17,100 bases of DNA from Desulfovibrionales bacterium (GCA_012727515.1 JAAYGZ010000143.1:1-17100); one strand, 5' to 3'; counted from the first letter of the stretch, positions 9,080-16,590 are shown. The notes: generated by a model not told the origin, from the sequence alone. Translations and numbers: made by a program.

Positions 9080-9102
9080 CATTCCACCACACACGGGGAA
9101 TG
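9080..9102. promoter_or_regulatory. Dyad in the secA/hydrolase divergent spacer
   Basis: CATTCC at 9080-9085 pairs with GGAATG at 9097-9102 across 11 nt. It sits in the 123-nt spacer between two divergent genes, where promoters for both must lie. It could be an operator or chance. No convincing -35/-10 pair was found on either strand. Confidence 0.25.
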
Positions 9103-9128
9103 GAGAATAAACACCGTACCACGCGGCC

Positions 9129-9145
9129 CCTGGTCAAAGGCCAGG
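9129..9145. promoter_or_regulatory. Second dyad in the divergent spacer
   Basis: CCTGG and CCAGG flank a 7-nt centre just upstream of the hydrolase ribosome binding site. On the minus strand the centre includes TTGACC, a fair -35 hexamer for secA, but no -10 hexamer at normal spacing follows it. Weak evidence. Confidence 0.2.
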
Positions 9146-9160
9146 CATGTTGTGCCGCAC

Positions 9161-9166
9161 AAGGAG
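9161..9166 (+). promoter_or_regulatory. Ribosome binding site of the hydrolase gene
   Basis: AAGGAG, 6 nt before the ATG at 9173. It decides against the in-frame GTG at 9152, which has no such site at the right distance. Confidence 0.8.
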
Positions 9167-9172
9167 ATCTCT

Positions 9173-9745
9173 ATGCACCACGCAAGTGCCCTGCTCATTA
9201 TTGACATGCAGCACGATTTTGCTGTTCCCGGAGGAGCCTGTGAAGTCCCTGGCGCACACGCAACCATTCCGGCTATCCGCCGTGTTCTGCTGCGCTACCG
9301 CGAACTGGACTGGCCCATTTTTCATATCACCCGCGCCTACCTGGCAAACAGCTCCACAGTAGAGCGCTCGCGCTTACAGGCCTTTGCTGCCCGGCCCATG
9401 GTTGTTCCTGGAACCCAGGGCTGTAGTTTTGCGCCTGGCCTTGAACCTCTTGGGCATGAATATCATATTGTCAAACCAAGATTCAGCGCTTTTATGGCCA
9501 CAGAACTGGATCTTATCCTGCGTCGTCTGGGGGTTCGCCAGGTTGTGGTCACTGGCACGCAACTTCCTTTTTGCCTGCGCACCACTCTTTTTGATGGCCT
9601 GTGCCTGGATTATGACATGCTGCTGCTTACTGACGCCACGTCGTCGCGGACTCCGGAAATTCATGCGGCCAATATCCAGGACATTACCGATGTGGGTATC
9701 TGCTGCACCACTGTGGATAACTATCTGACAACCCTGCCAGGCTAA
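9173..9745 (+). CDS. Isochorismatase-superfamily cysteine hydrolase
   Basis: The 190-residue protein has the alpha/beta fold of the isochorismatase-like hydrolases, which cleave C-N or vinyl-ether bonds through a Cys nucleophile. The expected triad is visible: Asp11 in LLIIDMQ, Lys101 in IVKPRFSAF and Cys134 in GTQLPFCLRTT. The turn before the nucleophile is usually GTQTPNC in the closest relatives I recall; here it is GTQLPFC. The Asp-X-His metal-binding motif of nicotinamidases is not seen where expected, so PncA is unlikely. No signal peptide is present, so it should be cytoplasmic. It is the only plus-strand gene, diverging from secA and converging on smpB, and nothing nearby indicates its substrate. 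Superfamily assignment is firm; the substrate is unknown. Confidence 0.92.
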   Translation: MHHASALLIIDMQHDFAVPGGACEVPGAHATIPAIRRVLLRYRELDWPIFHITRAYLANSSTVERSRLQAFAARPMVVPGTQGCSFAPGLEPLGHEYHIVKPRFSAFMATELDLILRRLGVRQVVVTGTQLPFCLRTTLFDGLCLDYDMLLLTDATSSRTPEIHAANIQDITDVGICCTTVDNYLTTLPG

Positions 9746-9759
9746 AGCCCAGCCCAAAG

Positions 9760-9806
9760 AGAACATGGATGCGCAAAGCACAACCCACTTTACGCATCCA
9801 TGTTCT
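9760..9806. repeat. Long hairpin between convergent genes
   Basis: A perfect 14-bp stem (9760-9773 with 9793-9806) continues, after one mismatch, into 4 more base pairs (9775-9778 with 9788-9791) around a 9-nt loop. It fills the gap between the hydrolase stop and the smpB stop. Neither strand has a following U-tract, so it is not a textbook intrinsic terminator. A bidirectional 3'-end structure blocking exonucleases, or a Rho-assisted stop for both genes, is likely. Confidence 0.8.
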
Positions 9807-9817
9807 GTCAGCTCAGG

Positions 9818-10282
9818 CTACACGCGATTCATCTCGCGTTCTGTATCTCGATTTATGGCCTTTTGTTTCAGATCCTCACGCCGGTCATGGACTTTTTTGC
9901 CCTTGGCCAGGGCCAGTTCAATCTTAATTTTACCATGCTTGAAATATATTTTCGTGGGCACCAGGGTCAGACCTTTTTGCTCCATCTTGGCCTTCAGGGA
10001 TCTGATCTCGTGGGCGTGCATAAGCAGTTTGCGTTCACGGTCTGGATCGTGCTGCGCATAGCCAGCATTGACATACGGAGAAATATGCACGCCAGACAAA
10101 TAGGCCTCGCCAGAGGAGATACGCACATACCCATCCATGAAATTGACCCGCCCCTCGCGCAAGGATTTAACTTCCGAGCCGGTCAAAACCATGCCCGCTT
10201 CGATAAAATCAAGAAATTCATAAAAATGTCGGGCTTTTCTGTTAGCGGCAATAATTTTAATGCCCGTGGGTTTGGCACACAT
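9818..10282 (-). CDS. smpB: SsrA-binding protein SmpB
   Basis: SmpB binds tmRNA and brings it to stalled ribosomes for trans-translation, tagging the nascent chain for degradation. The length is 154 residues, normal for the family. Visible signatures are NRKARHFYEFLDFIEAG near the N-terminus, the GSEVKSLREGRVNF block of the OB-like barrel, and a basic C-terminal tail (GKKVHDRREDLKQK) that folds in the decoding centre. The ATG at 10282 has AGGA 7 nt upstream. It starts 15 nt after the ptsI stop and appears to be the last gene of the string. No ssrA gene is next to it in this window. Confidence 0.97.
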   Translation of the reverse strand: MCAKPTGIKIIAANRKARHFYEFLDFIEAGMVLTGSEVKSLREGRVNFMDGYVRISSGEAYLSGVHISPYVNAGYAQHDPDRERKLLMHAHEIRSLKAKMEQKGLTLVPTKIYFKHGKIKIELALAKGKKVHDRREDLKQKAINRDTEREMNRV

Positions 10283-10297
10283 GGCTCTGTCCTGTAA

Positions 10298-12073
10298 TCA
10301 GTTGATATCCTCATCTAACAATGAGGAATAAAACAAAAGTTCTTCTGGAAAACGGCGAAAAATAAGTTCGCGCACCAATTTATTATTACGGGCCACTGAC
10401 TGGCTGGCCATAACCTGCTTGAGCAGGGCCGTGCATTCGGCCATGGACGCCTGGCGGATAATACGCTTTATGCCAGGAATGGCATGCGGGCCAAGGCTGA
10501 TGGCATCAACCTGCATGCCCATTAAAATCGGGATACAAAAGGGATCTGCCGCCAGTTCGCCGCACAGACAAACCTCAATGCCAGCCTTGTGCCCAGCGTC
10601 TATAACCCATTTGATAGAGCGCAAAATAGCTGGGTGCAAAGGCTGATACAGATACGACACATCCTTGTTTGTCCGGTCAATGCCAAGCGAATACTGAATG
10701 AGGTCATTGGTGCCAATGCTGAAGAAATCCACTTCCTGGGCCAGTAAATCTGCTGTGATCACAGCACTGGGCAGTTCAACCATAATGCCCATGGGCATGT
10801 CTTCGCGAAAGCAAACACCTTCTGCATGCAGCTCAGCCTGCACAGTGCGATAAAATTTTTTAATTTCCACCAGCTCCTGCAGCCCGGAGACCATGGGAAA
10901 CATAATGGACACATTGCCCAGCACACTGGCCTTTAATATGGCTCGCAACTGGGTACGAAACACGTCACGGTGCTTGAGACAATAGCGCACAGCCCGCAGG
11001 CCAAGAGCAGGATTGGCTTCACGCGTTGTCTGGCTGCGCATGAGCTTGTCTGCGCCCACATCCAAAGTGCGGATAACCAATTTTTTGGGAGCCACCAAAG
11101 CAGCCATGTCCAGATACGTTTCAGTTAATTCTTCTTCAGTGGGCATCTGCGTGCGGGTAAGATAGCTATATTCTGACCGATACAGCCCAACCCCTTCTCC
11201 GCCATTATCATTGACTGCCACCACTTCTTCAAACAATTCTATATTGGCCAGCACTTCAAAACGATACCCGTCAATGGTTTCTGCCGGAAGCTGGCACGAA
11301 CGCATGATCGTGGCCTGATAGGCCTCAAGCTGGGTTTGCAGATCTGTGTAGCGGGCCAATTCATCTTCATTGGGGTCAAGAATAATGCGCCCGTGAAAGC
11401 CATCTAAAATAATAACCTGCCCATCTGAAAGATCATCACCCAGACCTTCCACGCCAACAACAGCAGGAATCTGCAGTGATCGGGCTAAAATGCCCGCGTG
11501 CGAGGTTTTGCCTCCTTGCGCTGTGGCAAAAGCCATTATCTTGTTGATTTCAAGCTCAATGGTATCTGCTGGAGTCAGGTCATTGGCCAGCAGAATGGCC
11601 CGTTGCGTAATGGCGCGCAGCCCTGCCTGGCGTCCCACCAGCTTGGTCAGCACCCGCTCTGCCACCACACGGATATCCTGCCCGCGCTGGCGCAGATATT
11701 CATCACTCATGGCCGCAAAAATTTCTTCCACATCGCCCACAGCCCGTTCCAAACCCCATTCTGCATTGATGCGCGTAGAACAGACATGATCCTGGGAGCG
11801 TTTACGAAATTTGGGGTCGCGCAGGATCATCAGGTGCAGCTCAATAATTGCCGCATGTTCATGCAGATCTGCAGGCACCAGGCCCAGGATGCGTTCCAGA
11901 TCCTGGCACGCAGACTCAAAGGCTTCTGTCAGGCGGTTTAACTCTACCGGCACGTCAGCTTCATCCACTGTCTGCCTGGTTATACCCGCAAAATGACACC
12001 TGTTCAGAAAATAGGCCTGGCCAATGGCAATACCTGTGGAAACAGGAATACCGCGCAAAATACGCGCGGACAT
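10298..12073 (-). CDS. ptsI: PTS enzyme I, phosphoenolpyruvate-protein phosphotransferase
   Basis: Enzyme I takes phosphate from phosphoenolpyruvate and passes it to HPr in the cytoplasm. The protein is 591 residues, close to the usual length. The swivelling phospho-domain carries His192 in GGKTSHAGILARSL. The C-terminal PEP-binding barrel has GVGLYRSEYSYL, the IGTNDLIQYSLGIDR block and Cys504 in CLCGELAADP, where a conserved active-site Cys is expected. The ATG at 12073 is one base after the HPr stop, and GGGGAGG 9 nt upstream lies inside the HPr gene, so the two are translationally coupled. Reading from an earlier in-frame start would add 22 residues not expected in the family. Confidence 0.97.
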   Translation of the reverse strand: MSARILRGIPVSTGIAIGQAYFLNRCHFAGITRQTVDEADVPVELNRLTEAFESACQDLERILGLVPADLHEHAAIIELHLMILRDPKFRKRSQDHVCSTRINAEWGLERAVGDVEEIFAAMSDEYLRQRGQDIRVVAERVLTKLVGRQAGLRAITQRAILLANDLTPADTIELEINKIMAFATAQGGKTSHAGILARSLQIPAVVGVEGLGDDLSDGQVIILDGFHGRIILDPNEDELARYTDLQTQLEAYQATIMRSCQLPAETIDGYRFEVLANIELFEEVVAVNDNGGEGVGLYRSEYSYLTRTQMPTEEELTETYLDMAALVAPKKLVIRTLDVGADKLMRSQTTREANPALGLRAVRYCLKHRDVFRTQLRAILKASVLGNVSIMFPMVSGLQELVEIKKFYRTVQAELHAEGVCFREDMPMGIMVELPSAVITADLLAQEVDFFSIGTNDLIQYSLGIDRTNKDVSYLYQPLHPAILRSIKWVIDAGHKAGIEVCLCGELAADPFCIPILMGMQVDAISLGPHAIPGIKRIIRQASMAECTALLKQVMASQSVARNNKLVRELIFRRFPEELLFYSSLLDEDIN

Positions 12074-12074
12074 A

Positions 12075-12353
12075 CTATTTGTCCTCCCCGAATTTATTGA
12101 TAAACAATTGAGCCAGGGCCTGAACTGCCTGGTCAGCATCTGGTCCCTGAGCGCGGATACACACTTCCGTACCCAGCGGCGCAGCCAGGGTCAGGACATC
12201 AAGAATGGATTTGGCATCAGCCTCGGCTTCTTCAGTGGTCAGCACAACTGATGAGGCAAAACGCTGAGCCTCATTGGCAATTTTTCCAGCCGGACGAGCA
12301 TGAAGCCCCAGATTATTCCTGACCCGAATACGCAGTTCCTGCTCTTCACCCAT
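12075..12353 (-). CDS. ptsH: Phosphocarrier protein HPr
   Basis: HPr is the small phosphocarrier between enzyme I and the EII components. His18 in NNLGLHARPAG is the phosphorylated histidine. Ser49 in DAKSILDV matches Ser46, the site used by HPr kinase in Gram-positives and several proteobacteria; whether a kinase exists cannot be seen here. The 92-residue form starting at 12353 is preferred because AGGG lies 6 nt before that ATG; an ATG two codons upstream has no room for a ribosome binding site. The AGGG overlaps the EIID stop codon, and the gene end carries the ptsI ribosome binding site. EIID, HPr and EI are thus made as one coupled unit. Confidence 0.95.
   Translation of the reverse strand: MGEEQELRIRVRNNLGLHARPAGKIANEAQRFASSVVLTTEEAEADAKSILDVLTLAAPLGTEVCIRAQGPDADQAVQALAQLFINKFGEDK
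12083..12089 (-). promoter_or_regulatory. Ribosome binding site of ptsI inside HPr
   Basis: GGGGAGG lies within the last codons of the HPr gene, 9 nt before the ptsI ATG at 12073. It fixes the start and couples ptsI translation to HPr. Confidence 0.7.
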
Positions 12354-12359
12354 AGGCAT

Positions 12360-12363
12360 CCCT
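12360..12363 (-). promoter_or_regulatory. Ribosome binding site deciding the HPr start
   Basis: AGGG on the minus strand shares bases with the EIID TAG stop codon and lies 6 nt before the ATG at 12353. It abuts the ATG at 12359, which makes that start unlikely. Confidence 0.55.
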
Positions 12364-13108
12364 ACTTAAAAACAAAAGCCATGACCCACTGCCACGGAAC
12401 AAACATGACACACAGCACCACCAGAGCAAGTGCCACATAGCGATCTGCCATGCGCATCAGACTCATTCCCGCCAACCCAGCCACACCCAATGCACAGGCT
12501 CCTGCCCAGACAGGATTATCTGGCAAAATAGACATGGCAAACAGGCCCAAAAGCACACCATTGGCAATTTTAAGACGCTGCCCCCAATTAATGAGATTCC
12601 AGGATTTAAGGCGCTGTAAAAAAGCAAGGCCCAGGGCATAACCACGGGCAAAGGTAATGATTTTAAACGCCAGCAGCCCAAGCCAACAGCACACAATCCA
12701 CAAAGCCAGCAGCAGCCCTTGTTCTCGCACAGCCAGATTAACCCCGACCAATGACCAGAAAACCAAAAAACTGCCCCCAAAAAAAGAATCTCCCAGGGCT
12801 GATAAGGTGCAGACCGTCGTGGTGCGCACCTTGGGTAAAATATCTGGCAACAAAAGACCTTTGGCGATCTTTATTTCCATGGACACAAAAATACCCACTA
12901 AAAGCGGAGTCCAGAATGGGTGGGTATTGTAGTGTTTTATGTAGCGATTGCGTGCTTTGTGCAGAGCGTCCGCATCTCCTCCATACAAAGTGGTCAGCAC
13001 TGGCTCCATGATAAAGGACAAGCCCACGTTCTGCATTCCCTTGGTATTAAAGGTTGCGCCAACAGCAAAGGTGCGCAGAAATGTTTGGATCAGGACCCGT
13101 TGCTTCAC
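12362..13108 (-). CDS. PTS mannose/fructose/sorbose-family component IID
   Basis: EIID is one of two membrane components of mannose-family PTS permeases and normally works with EIIC. The 248-residue protein shows family signatures: GMQNVGLSF near 24-32, NTHPF at 61-65, and ALGDSFFGGSF at 104-114. Hydrophobic segments at about 131-152, 182-196, 200-217 and 224-247 fit the C-terminal membrane part. It starts with GTG, 4 nt after the rsmI stop, with GGAG 7 nt upstream inside rsmI. No EIIA, EIIB or EIIC gene is adjacent, so the permease must be completed from elsewhere or the protein has another role. The D-component assignment is firm; the transported sugar is unknown. Confidence 0.93.
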   Translation of the reverse strand: MKQRVLIQTFLRTFAVGATFNTKGMQNVGLSFIMEPVLTTLYGGDADALHKARNRYIKHYNTHPFWTPLLVGIFVSMEIKIAKGLLLPDILPKVRTTTVCTLSALGDSFFGGSFLVFWSLVGVNLAVREQGLLLALWIVCCWLGLLAFKIITFARGYALGLAFLQRLKSWNLINWGQRLKIANGVLLGLFAMSILPDNPVWAGACALGVAGLAGMSLMRMADRYVALALVVLCVMFVPWQWVMAFVFK

Positions 13109-13112
13109 GCCT

Positions 13113-13940
13113 TCACTCCGCTTGATTCTCTAACACCAGGGCGTAAATTTGTTTAAGAGACCAGCCCTGGACCTGGGCCTGAACTTTTTTTGCCACTTCT
13201 TTGGAAGGTTGCCCTTGTGCGTACTCAGCCACCAAAACCCGGACCTTTTCCTCCGGAGTCACGGGCATCTGGGCTGCCGGACCAATAACACAGGTCACTT
13301 CACCACGTAATTCTGTAGCCTCAGGGCAGGCCTGACCAAGCCGCCCGGTGATAAACTGCTCATGTTTTTTGGTCAATTCCCGGGCCAGACAAAATTCCCT
13401 CTCCCCAAGCACAGCATGGGCCAGTTCCAGGGCCTGGGGCACCCGGTTTTTGCGCTCAAAAAATACCAGCGTGGCCCGCATTTCTGCGTATTGGGAAAAA
13501 AGATGTTGAATCTCTCCTGTTTTTCTGGGCAAAAAACCCAGAAAAACAAATGGATACGGAGCAATACCACTTGCCATAAGCGCTGTGACCGCAGCGCATG
13601 GACCAGGCACCGGCACAACAGCAATGCCCTGACTCCGACACGCAGCCACCAGATGATACCCCGGATCAGCCATGAGCGGCGTACCCGCATCTGAAACCAA
13701 GGCCACATGCTGGCCGGCATTGAGCATCCGCAGCACATCGGGCAGACGCTCTTCTTCGTTATGCTCATGCAGACTTAAAAAACGCCTGGCTGTAATGCCG
13801 GCCCATTGCACAAGCTGCCCGCAGCGCCTGGTATCTTCGGCTAAAATAATATCAGCCTGAGCCAGAACCTCTCTGGCCCTGGGTGAAAAATCACCAAGGT
13901 TGCCAAGCGGAGTGGCGACGACCCATAGTGTGCCCGACAT
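13113..13940 (-). CDS. rsmI: 16S rRNA (cytidine-1402-2'-O)-methyltransferase RsmI
   Basis: RsmI methylates the 2'-OH of C1402 in the ribosomal P site, using S-adenosylmethionine. The 275-residue protein is a tetrapyrrole-methylase-fold enzyme with the expected blocks: [15 protein letters not shown] near the N-terminus, ILAEDTRRCG, LVSDAGTPLMADPG and VPVPGPCAAVTAL. The C-terminal small helical domain ends in a basic region. The ATG at 13940 has GGGAGG 9 nt upstream; a TTG directly before it (13943) has a 6-nt spacing and cannot be excluded. The start lies 50 nt inside yraN, an unusually long overlap, and the stop is 4 nt before EIID. Confidence 0.96.
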   Translation of the reverse strand: MSGTLWVVATPLGNLGDFSPRAREVLAQADIILAEDTRRCGQLVQWAGITARRFLSLHEHNEEERLPDVLRMLNAGQHVALVSDAGTPLMADPGYHLVAACRSQGIAVVPVPGPCAAVTALMASGIAPYPFVFLGFLPRKTGEIQHLFSQYAEMRATLVFFERKNRVPQALELAHAVLGEREFCLARELTKKHEQFITGRLGQACPEATELRGEVTCVIGPAAQMPVTPEEKVRVLVAEYAQGQPSKEVAKKVQAQVQGWSLKQIYALVLENQAE

Positions 13941-14295
13941 CAATGCTATCCTCCCAGTGCGTAATCTCTGGCACTTTATTACGGATCACTATGCTGATCA
14001 CATCAAAACGACAGGGCCTGTCCCAGGCCTTGTGCGCAGACAAATAGCGTGAGGCAGCACGAATAAGACGCATTTGCTTGGCGCGGCCCACAGCCTGGCC
14101 CGGCTCTCCTCTGGCATCTGTGGAGCGTGTTTTAACCTCCACAAAAACCAGCGTATCTTTGTCCTGCGCCACAAGGTCCAGTTCTCCGTCTGCAAAACGC
14201 ACATTGCGCTCCAGAATGGTCCATCCTTTTTGAAGCAAAAACAGAGCAGCAATGTCTTCTCCGCTGCGCCCTGTGCTCAGATGCCCGGCACACAT
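13891..14295 (-). CDS. yraN: YraN family protein (UPF0102), endonuclease-like fold
   Basis: This 134-residue protein has the UPF0102 pattern: [34 protein letters not shown] and VFVEVKTR. These match the Glu/Asp-Glu-X-Lys arrangement of Holliday-junction-resolvase/restriction-endonuclease folds, but the biochemical role of the family is unsettled. It is slightly longer than many relatives because the C-terminus runs 50 nt into rsmI. The ATG has GGAG 8 nt upstream and lies 19 nt inside the end of rnhB. The order rnhB-yraN-rsmI recurs in related bacteria and suggests cotranscription rather than a shared pathway. Confidence 0.95.
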   Translation of the reverse strand: MCAGHLSTGRSGEDIAALFLLQKGWTILERNVRFADGELDLVAQDKDTLVFVEVKTRSTDARGEPGQAVGRAKQMRLIRAASRYLSAHKAWDRPCRFDVISIVIRNKVPEITHWEDSIDVGHTMGRRHSAWQPW

Positions 14296-14909
14296 AGCTG
14301 TCTCTCCATTGGTTCCGGACGCACTCCCCGAAATGTCATGCGGTGTGCTGGGCAGGGGCCAAGGCGCTGCACTGCGTCCATATGCTTACGTGTCCCGTAC
14401 CCTTTATGCTGACTCAGGCCATAGCCTGGATAGCGCTGGTCCAGGCCGCTCATCAGGGCATCACGAAACGTTTTGGCAAGAATTGAAGCAGCAGAAATAC
14501 ACGGGCATAACGCATCGCCGCCCACAATAGTTTGTTGGGGAATGGACGAAGAAAAGGCCTGGTTTCCATCTACCAGCACCAGAAGCGGAGAAACAGGCAA
14601 GGCATTCTGAGCGCGAGACATGGCCAGTAATGTGGCTTGCAAAATATTCACGCGCTCAATTTCCCTGGGCCAGGAAAAACCCAAGGCCCAGGACACAGCC
14701 TGGGCCTTGATAATACGTACAATCAAAGTACGCTGTCGCGCAGTCAATTTTTTGGAATCTGTCAAACCGGGTAACGTGGCATGTGGCGGTAAAATAACAG
14801 CCGCTGCTACTACTGGCCCGGCCAGGCATCCCCGTCCTGCTTCATCAATACCGGCAATACGGTCAACAGGGATCTGCTGTGTTGCTGAAGTATTGACAGT
14901 CAGAGGCAC
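14277..14909 (-). CDS. rnhB: Ribonuclease HII
   Basis: RNase HII cuts the RNA strand of RNA/DNA hybrids and removes single ribonucleotides from DNA. The 210-residue protein has GIDEAGRG with catalytic Asp22 and Glu23, LVDGN with Asp114, and [17 protein letters not shown] with Asp132. These match the family's four acidic residues. The start is GTG at 14909, 9 nt after the rplS stop; only a weak GGTAGAG-like site precedes it, overlapping that stop, so translation probably depends on ribosomes leaving rplS. A short non-conserved leader (about 16 residues) precedes the first conserved strand, so a slightly later non-ATG start is possible. It overlaps yraN by 19 nt. Confidence 0.96.
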   Translation of the reverse strand: MPLTVNTSATQQIPVDRIAGIDEAGRGCLAGPVVAAAVILPPHATLPGLTDSKKLTARQRTLIVRIIKAQAVSWALGFSWPREIERVNILQATLLAMSRAQNALPVSPLLVLVDGNQAFSSSIPQQTIVGGDALCPCISAASILAKTFRDALMSGLDQRYPGYGLSQHKGYGTRKHMDAVQRLGPCPAHRMTFRGVRPEPMERQLCVPGI

Positions 14910-14918
14910 ATCCGTGCT

Positions 14919-15266
14919 CTACCAGGACTGCTTGGCCTTGATGCGAGCAGCCTTACCTCTGAGCTTGCGTAAGTAGTAAATGCGGCTCCGACGTACCACG
15001 CCCTGAGAAACAACTTCGATGCTGTCAATGGACGGGGAATGCAAAGGAAAAATGCGCTCCACACCTATGCCATCAGAGACCTTGCGCACGATAAAGGTGC
15101 TGTCTGTGGCACCGCGTTTGTGACGGATAACCACGCCCTGAAAAACCTGAATTCGCTCTTTTTCACCTTCAATGATTCTGGAACGCACCTTTACTGTGTC
15201 ACCAGCCCGAAATGCAGGCACATCAGCACGCAGCTGTTCTCTTTCAATTTTTGCAATGATATTCAT
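14919..15266 (-). CDS. rplS: 50S ribosomal protein L19
   Basis: L19 sits at the interface of the ribosomal subunits. The 115-residue protein starts [13 protein letters not shown] and shows FRAGDTVKV, the [11 protein letters not shown] block, and the C-terminal [19 protein letters not shown], all characteristic of L19. The ATG at 15266 has AAAGGAG 7 nt upstream, the strongest site in the window, as expected for a ribosomal protein made in excess of its neighbours. The 47-nt gap after trmD includes a small stem (15287-15302, 5 bp with a 6-nt loop on the minus strand) just before the ribosome binding site. That stem could affect relative expression. Confidence 0.98.
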   Translation of the reverse strand: MNIIAKIEREQLRADVPAFRAGDTVKVRSRIIEGEKERIQVFQGVVIRHKRGATDSTFIVRKVSDGIGVERIFPLHSPSIDSIEVVSQGVVRRSRIYYLRKLRGKAARIKAKQSW

Positions 15267-15273
15267 GTATATT

Positions 15274-15280
15274 CTCCTTT
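15274..15280 (-). promoter_or_regulatory. Strong ribosome binding site of rplS
   Basis: AAAGGAG lies 7 nt before the ATG at 15266 and rejects the upstream in-frame start that would add 13 residues. It contrasts with the weak sites of trmD and rnhB on either side. Confidence 0.85.
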
Positions 15281-15313
15281 CGCATAGCAGCAAAAGCGCT
15301 GCCAACTTTGTAC

Positions 15314-16588
15314 TTACCCTGCATCGCCCAACAAGCGGTCAATGATAATGGACGCTGCTGAACGTACGGAAAGATGATTGTAAGCATCCAGATAGCGAAC
15401 AGCCCGTAGCGTACCATCTGAACGATCTAAAACACTTTTGTGCAAGCCATGACCCGTTCCCAGCACTATCAGGACTGGCTCTTCGGGTAACCAGGACTGC
15501 ACATGCGCAAAAGTCAATGTTCCTGCTTTTGCGCTGGTACACACCACTTTGGGAGCCTGGCCGCTACGACGGGTTATTTCTTCTACCGCATCGTCAAGCA
15601 TACCGACCACCTGCACCTGACGCAGTGCCTGACCCCGATCAGGGTTGGCCGTTGCTCCGTAGCCATCCAGCCAGTGATGTATCAGCGTCTGCGCCAGATC
15701 CTGCTGATCTCGTACCGGGGTACAGACAAAATATCCTCCCAACCCATAGGTACGCGAAACTCGCGCAATATCGTGGAGGTCAAGATTTGTCAAAGACGTA
15801 GTGATGGTTTGGCCTGATTTATTGAGGACCGGAGCATGAACCAGGGCCACATAAAGATTCCGTCCCAGGCGCACTCTCTCCAGGGTGCGCAGGTACTGCA
15901 CATCCGCATCAGTCAGCCGGGCAGTCTGCAAAAGGTCTGGACGAAGTTTCAGGGTGGTTGCAAGGCTTTCCTCTCGCCGCCACGCAGCGATCTGAGCATG
16001 ATGTCCAGAGGCAAGCACCTCAGGAATTGCATGACCAGCATAGACATCTGGACGAGTGTAATGGGGATATTCCAGCAGGCCAGCGCTGAAACTTTCCTCA
16101 TCCACACTCTCGTTATGGCCCATAAAATCCGGCACCAGCCGCCCCACGGCCTCAATAAGGCACAGGGCCGCACTTTCTCCGCCATTTAAAACAAAATCCC
16201 CCACAGAAACTGCTTCAACAGGACAGACCTGCTCCAACCTGGCATCAATGCCTTCATACCGACCGCAAATCAGGGCCAGTTCTTTTTCCTGGGCCAGCTC
16301 CCTGGCCAGATCTTGAGTCAGCGGGCGTCCCTTGGGACTGAGCATGAGCACCCTGGTCCGGGGTGACAGGGTCGCCAAAGCCCGTTGCAAGGGCTCCACA
16401 GCCATGACCATGCCTGGCCCACCGCCATACGGTCTGTCATCTACGTTATGATGCTTGTTGGTGGAAAAATCCCGGGGATTAAGAAAGGAAAAACGCACCA
16501 ATCCCTTGTCTTTGGCTTTGGAAACCAGGCCGCACGACAAAGGCGAGGTAAAAAATTCCGGGAAAATAGAAATCAGTGTAAAATGCAT
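15314..16588 (-). CDS. trmD: TrmD tRNA (guanine-37-N1)-methyltransferase fused to a second SPOUT domain
   Basis: The 424-residue protein is two methyltransferases in one chain. Residues 1-240 are TrmD, which makes m1G37 in tRNA to prevent frameshifting: [10 protein letters not shown] at 53-62, [12 protein letters not shown] at 106-117, [12 protein letters not shown] at 129-140 and [10 protein letters not shown] at 171-180. The catalytic Asp position (Asp169 of E. coli) appears to be Glu165 in EESF. Residues about 243-422 resemble the RNA methyltransferase domain Methyltrn_RNA_4 (PF09936): [19 protein letters not shown] and a knot-like [16 protein letters not shown]. This fusion is typical of Desulfovibrio relatives; the target of the second domain is unknown to me. 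No real ribosome binding site precedes the ATG, so coupling to rimM, 42 nt upstream, is possible. Confidence 0.96.
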   Translation of the reverse strand: MHFTLISIFPEFFTSPLSCGLVSKAKDKGLVRFSFLNPRDFSTNKHHNVDDRPYGGGPGMVMAVEPLQRALATLSPRTRVLMLSPKGRPLTQDLARELAQEKELALICGRYEGIDARLEQVCPVEAVSVGDFVLNGGESAALCLIEAVGRLVPDFMGHNESVDEESFSAGLLEYPHYTRPDVYAGHAIPEVLASGHHAQIAAWRREESLATTLKLRPDLLQTARLTDADVQYLRTLERVRLGRNLYVALVHAPVLNKSGQTITTSLTNLDLHDIARVSRTYGLGGYFVCTPVRDQQDLAQTLIHHWLDGYGATANPDRGQALRQVQVVGMLDDAVEEITRRSGQAPKVVCTSAKAGTLTFAHVQSWLPEEPVLIVLGTGHGLHKSVLDRSDGTLRAVRYLDAYNHLSVRSAASIIIDRLLGDAG

Positions 16589-16590
16589 GG

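Noticed and set aside
9095..9120. Sigma-54 type promoter upstream of secA
   Set aside because: TGGTACG resembles a -24 element on the minus strand, but the required GC of the -12 element is missing.
9173..9745. Nicotinamidase (pncA) assignment
   Set aside because: The Asp-X-His and following His metal ligands of nicotinamidases are not present after the second strand.
9374..9781. Minus-strand open frame of 135 codons antisense to the cysteine hydrolase
   Set aside because: The plus-strand frame carries the full catalytic triad and a good ribosome binding site; the antisense frame resembles nothing.
9746..9817. tmRNA gene (ssrA) expected near smpB
   Set aside because: The 72-nt gap holds only a hairpin; it is far too short and has no tRNA-Ala-like end.
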